Positions 24,019 through 25,358 of a stretch of 25,358 nt of DNA are shown in pieces. The stretch covers positions 1 through 25,358 of the forward strand of contig CAYQEZ010000026.1 in the NCBI GenBank assembly GCA_964416645.1, read 5' to 3'. Each line of letters opens with the position of its first letter. The first letter of the stretch is position 1. The notes beneath the pieces were generated by a model. The model did not search any database and was not told where the DNA came from. It was given only the letters and a program-made list of their open reading frames with translations. Origin of the DNA: GCA-002282575 sp964416645 (GTDB lineage Bacteria; Pseudomonadota; Gammaproteobacteria; Thiomicrospirales; Thiomicrospiraceae). A program made the translations under genes and the position numbers.

Positions 24019-24049
24019 AAAAAGCCCCAGCATTAACTGGGGCTTTTTT
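24019..24049 (+). terminator. Terminator of the ABC-F gene
   Basis: A 12-bp perfect stem (24019-24030 with 24037-24048; core AGCCCCAG/CTGGGGCT), loop CATTAA and six T (24044-24049) follow the stop by 19 bases. Confidence 0.92.
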
Positions 24050-24171
24050 GTTGAAAAAGTCGTATAACTTTTTAATTATATTGTTTTACATAAATTAATC
24101 TGTTTTTATGCGCAATTGCATTGAAAAATTTGGTTCAATTTTTGCATCGAATAGCCGCTAAGCATTCTGAG

Positions 24172-24189
24172 TGTTGCGTAAATGCAACA
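24172..24189. repeat. Small inverted repeat upstream of the lipoprotein
   Basis: TGTTGC (24172-24177) and GCAACA (24184-24189) flank GTAAAT. It lies in the 194-base AT-rich gap 24050-24243, where no clear sigma70 promoter was recognised; it could be an operator or leader hairpin. Confidence 0.4.
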
Positions 24190-24243
24190 TGTGAATCCTG
24201 TTTCAATGAAAACTGGAAATTTCATTTTTTGAGGCTATACGAT

Positions 24244-24553
24244 ATGAAATCAACAATAAAAGTTGCAGCCATGGCTTCCGTTATGGCGGCTATTTTAGGT
24301 GCTTGTACTGCTTCCCCCCCCAGCAGCATCTGTGCCAACTCCGCAGCCTTTAACCTCTCAACCTTTAGAAGCTGAGGCTTGCTGTTTTAAACCTTCTGAA
24401 ATTATTCGCTACCAAGATAAGAAAGTCGCGGAATGCTCCAAGGCTGTTGAGGTGATTCGCCATCAAAACAGCTGTCACGATTGTGCTTACCCTGTTGTGG
24501 TTCGTTCGACCAGTCCATGTTGCGGTCCTAATTCAACGAAATGCAAGGAGTAG
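24244..24553 (+). pseudogene. Cys-rich lipoprotein, frame broken at a C8 tract (possible phase variation)
   Basis: From ATG 24244 (GAGG nine bases upstream) the frame gives a lipoprotein signal peptide with lipobox Leu-Gly-Ala-Cys21. At the run of eight C (24314-24321) it shifts into a frame that ends at 24375 after 43 residues. Removing one C would join it to the frame ending at 24553, giving a 102-residue product with nine cysteines including CC pairs (ACCF, PCCG) and SCHDC. No family is recognised. The sequence as given is the off state, a pseudogene or a homopolymer error. The full product would be an inner- or outer-membrane anchored, disulfide-rich periplasmic protein. The flgO-like gene follows 5 bases after the stop, with its ribosome site inside this ORF. 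Confidence 0.7.
24314..24321 (+). repeat. Homopolymeric C8 tract
   Basis: Eight consecutive C lie just after the lipobox codons of the lipoprotein gene. Changing the length to 7 or 10 restores the downstream frame; 8 and 9 do not. Confidence 0.9.
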
Positions 24554-24558
24554 GCATC

Positions 24559-25358
24559 ATGCAATATAAATTATCTTTATTGGCTGTTGCTGTGGGTAGT
24601 CTATTTAGTCAAGCGCAAGCAGCTAGCGTCACTGTCGGTCAAGATGGAGCGACTTTTAATAATGGTCAGCATCAGTTAACCATTTCGGCACCTGTTTATG
24701 CTCCGAAAACGATGCAAGCAACGCCGGCTCATCAAGCGGGGCAGTTTTCAGAGTTTTCTAGCAACAATGGTGCGAAATACGACATCGTTAAAAATGTCAG
24801 TACAGCGGGACGTTTTAATGATCTGGTTCGTTTTATTGCTGACCAATTAACGCAGAATCGAGATATTAAAAACCTAAGTGATACCCATTTTGCGGTGGCC
24901 AGTATCGTAGGCCTAGACGACATTTCGCGTACCAACAAGCTAGGCTATTTAATTCAGGAACATTTGGTTCATGAATTACAAGTGCGCGGCTTTAAGGTAG
25001 TGGACTTTAAGTTGATGAGCGATCAAATTCAAGTCACTCAAAACGGTGATTTTGTGTTTAGTCGTGATCCTAAGCGTTTGAAAAAGAAATATAACATTGC
25101 TGATGTGGTTTCTGGAACCTACTCATTTCAAGCCGATGGTGTGGTGCTGAATATTCGTGCGGTAGACACTCGTACAGGTGTTGTGACTACTTCAGCACAG
25201 GCTTATTTGCCTCGTACTGATTATGAGCATATGATGACGGGGCGTCAGGGTGTGTATCATAACGGTGAGTATTTCTATCGTGAGCAATCGGATGTTCGTA
25301 TTGTAGAGCGTCCTGTTCCTTATGAGGGAACCCACAATACGGTGAAGATCGTTAAATA
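24559..25358 (+). CDS. FlgO-like outer-membrane protein (3' end at window edge)
   Basis: The 266 codons visible end with two bases TA of the next codon, so a stop probably follows at once. A signal peptide covers residues 1-21 (cleavage after AQA). The middle part (about 90-215) resembles the FlgO domain, with FNDLVRFIADQLTQN, HFAVASIVGLDD, LGYLIQEHLVHELQVRGF and IADVVSGTYSFQADG. FlgO proteins in Vibrio are outer-membrane proteins needed for full motility, but many homologues lie outside flagellar clusters and no flagellar gene is near here. AAGGAG eight bases before ATG 24559 is strong and lies in the end of the lipoprotein ORF, so the two are probably one operon. Confidence 0.75.
   Translation, partial: MQYKLSLLAVAVGSLFSQAQAASVTVGQDGATFNNGQHQLTISAPVYAPKTMQATPAHQAGQFSEFSSNNGAKYDIVKNVSTAGRFNDLVRFIADQLTQNRDIKNLSDTHFAVASIVGLDDISRTNKLGYLIQEHLVHELQVRGFKVVDFKLMSDQIQVTQNGDFVFSRDPKRLKKKYNIADVVSGTYSFQADGVVLNIRAVDTRTGVVTTSAQAYLPRTDYEHMMTGRQGVYHNGEYFYREQSDVRIVERPVPYEGTHNTVKIVK

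Noticed and set aside
24121..24243. TTG 24121 as lipoprotein start
   Set aside because: It would bury the lipoprotein signal peptide about 41 residues inside; ATG 24244 has GAGG and begins a standard signal sequence.

Overview
The window reads as a Gammaproteobacterium of moderate, slightly AT-leaning base composition. The basis is the conserved order tig-clpP-clpX-lon-hupB, a YbiT-type ABC-F protein and CobU/CobT/CobQ-type cobalamin genes that all resemble the enterobacterial proteins, and a 25-base site matching the IscR type 1 consensus ahead of a suf operon. I cannot name the genus. About 90% of the sequence is coding or RNA, mostly core housekeeping genes.

Layout. 56-931: a periplasmic DsbC-type thiol:disulfide protein and a tRNA-Leu(CAG) with its own promoter. 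1134-7156: the protein quality-control cluster, made of trigger factor, ClpP, ClpX and Lon, then the HU nucleoid protein with its own strong promoter. 7214-7494: a compact tRNA-Val(TAC)/tRNA-Asp(GTC) transcription unit with promoter and terminator. 7523-8362: a secreted M23/LytM-type peptidase. 8356-10832: a zinc uptake system, with znuCB on the minus strand and znuA divergent. 10833-15893: a non-coding stretch with hairpins and an IscR-type box, then sufB-sufC-sufD-sufS for Fe-S cluster assembly. 15924-17046: a LysR regulator and a start-less ORF remnant. 17018-22226 (all minus strand): yigZ and cobQ, then ccdA-ccdB and a T5orf172/GIY-YIG-like gene, then cobU and cobT. 22361-24049: a YbiT-type ABC-F ATPase with extended -10 promoter and terminator. 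24244-25358: a Cys-rich lipoprotein gene whose frame is broken at a run of eight C, followed by a FlgO-like outer-membrane protein that reaches the window edge.

How the genes relate. Trigger factor, ClpXP and Lon cover folding and degradation of cytosolic proteins. SufB2C2D with the SufS desulfurase builds Fe-S clusters, and the upstream box suggests feedback by an IscR-type Fe-S sensor encoded elsewhere. CobQ amidates cobyrinate, CobU activates adenosylcobinamide and CobT activates dimethylbenzimidazole; the cobalamin set is interrupted by a toxin-antitoxin pair and a nuclease-like gene that look like later arrivals.

The main items for a second look are the poly-C switch-like lipoprotein, the accessory insert in the cob cluster, the perfect IscR-type site, the LysR gene facing a decayed ORF, the imperfect repeat between sufB and sufC, and an RKN in place of RKH in a ClpX pore loop. 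I see no CRISPR array, no insertion sequence transposase and no rRNA. No clearly novel multi-gene system is evident.
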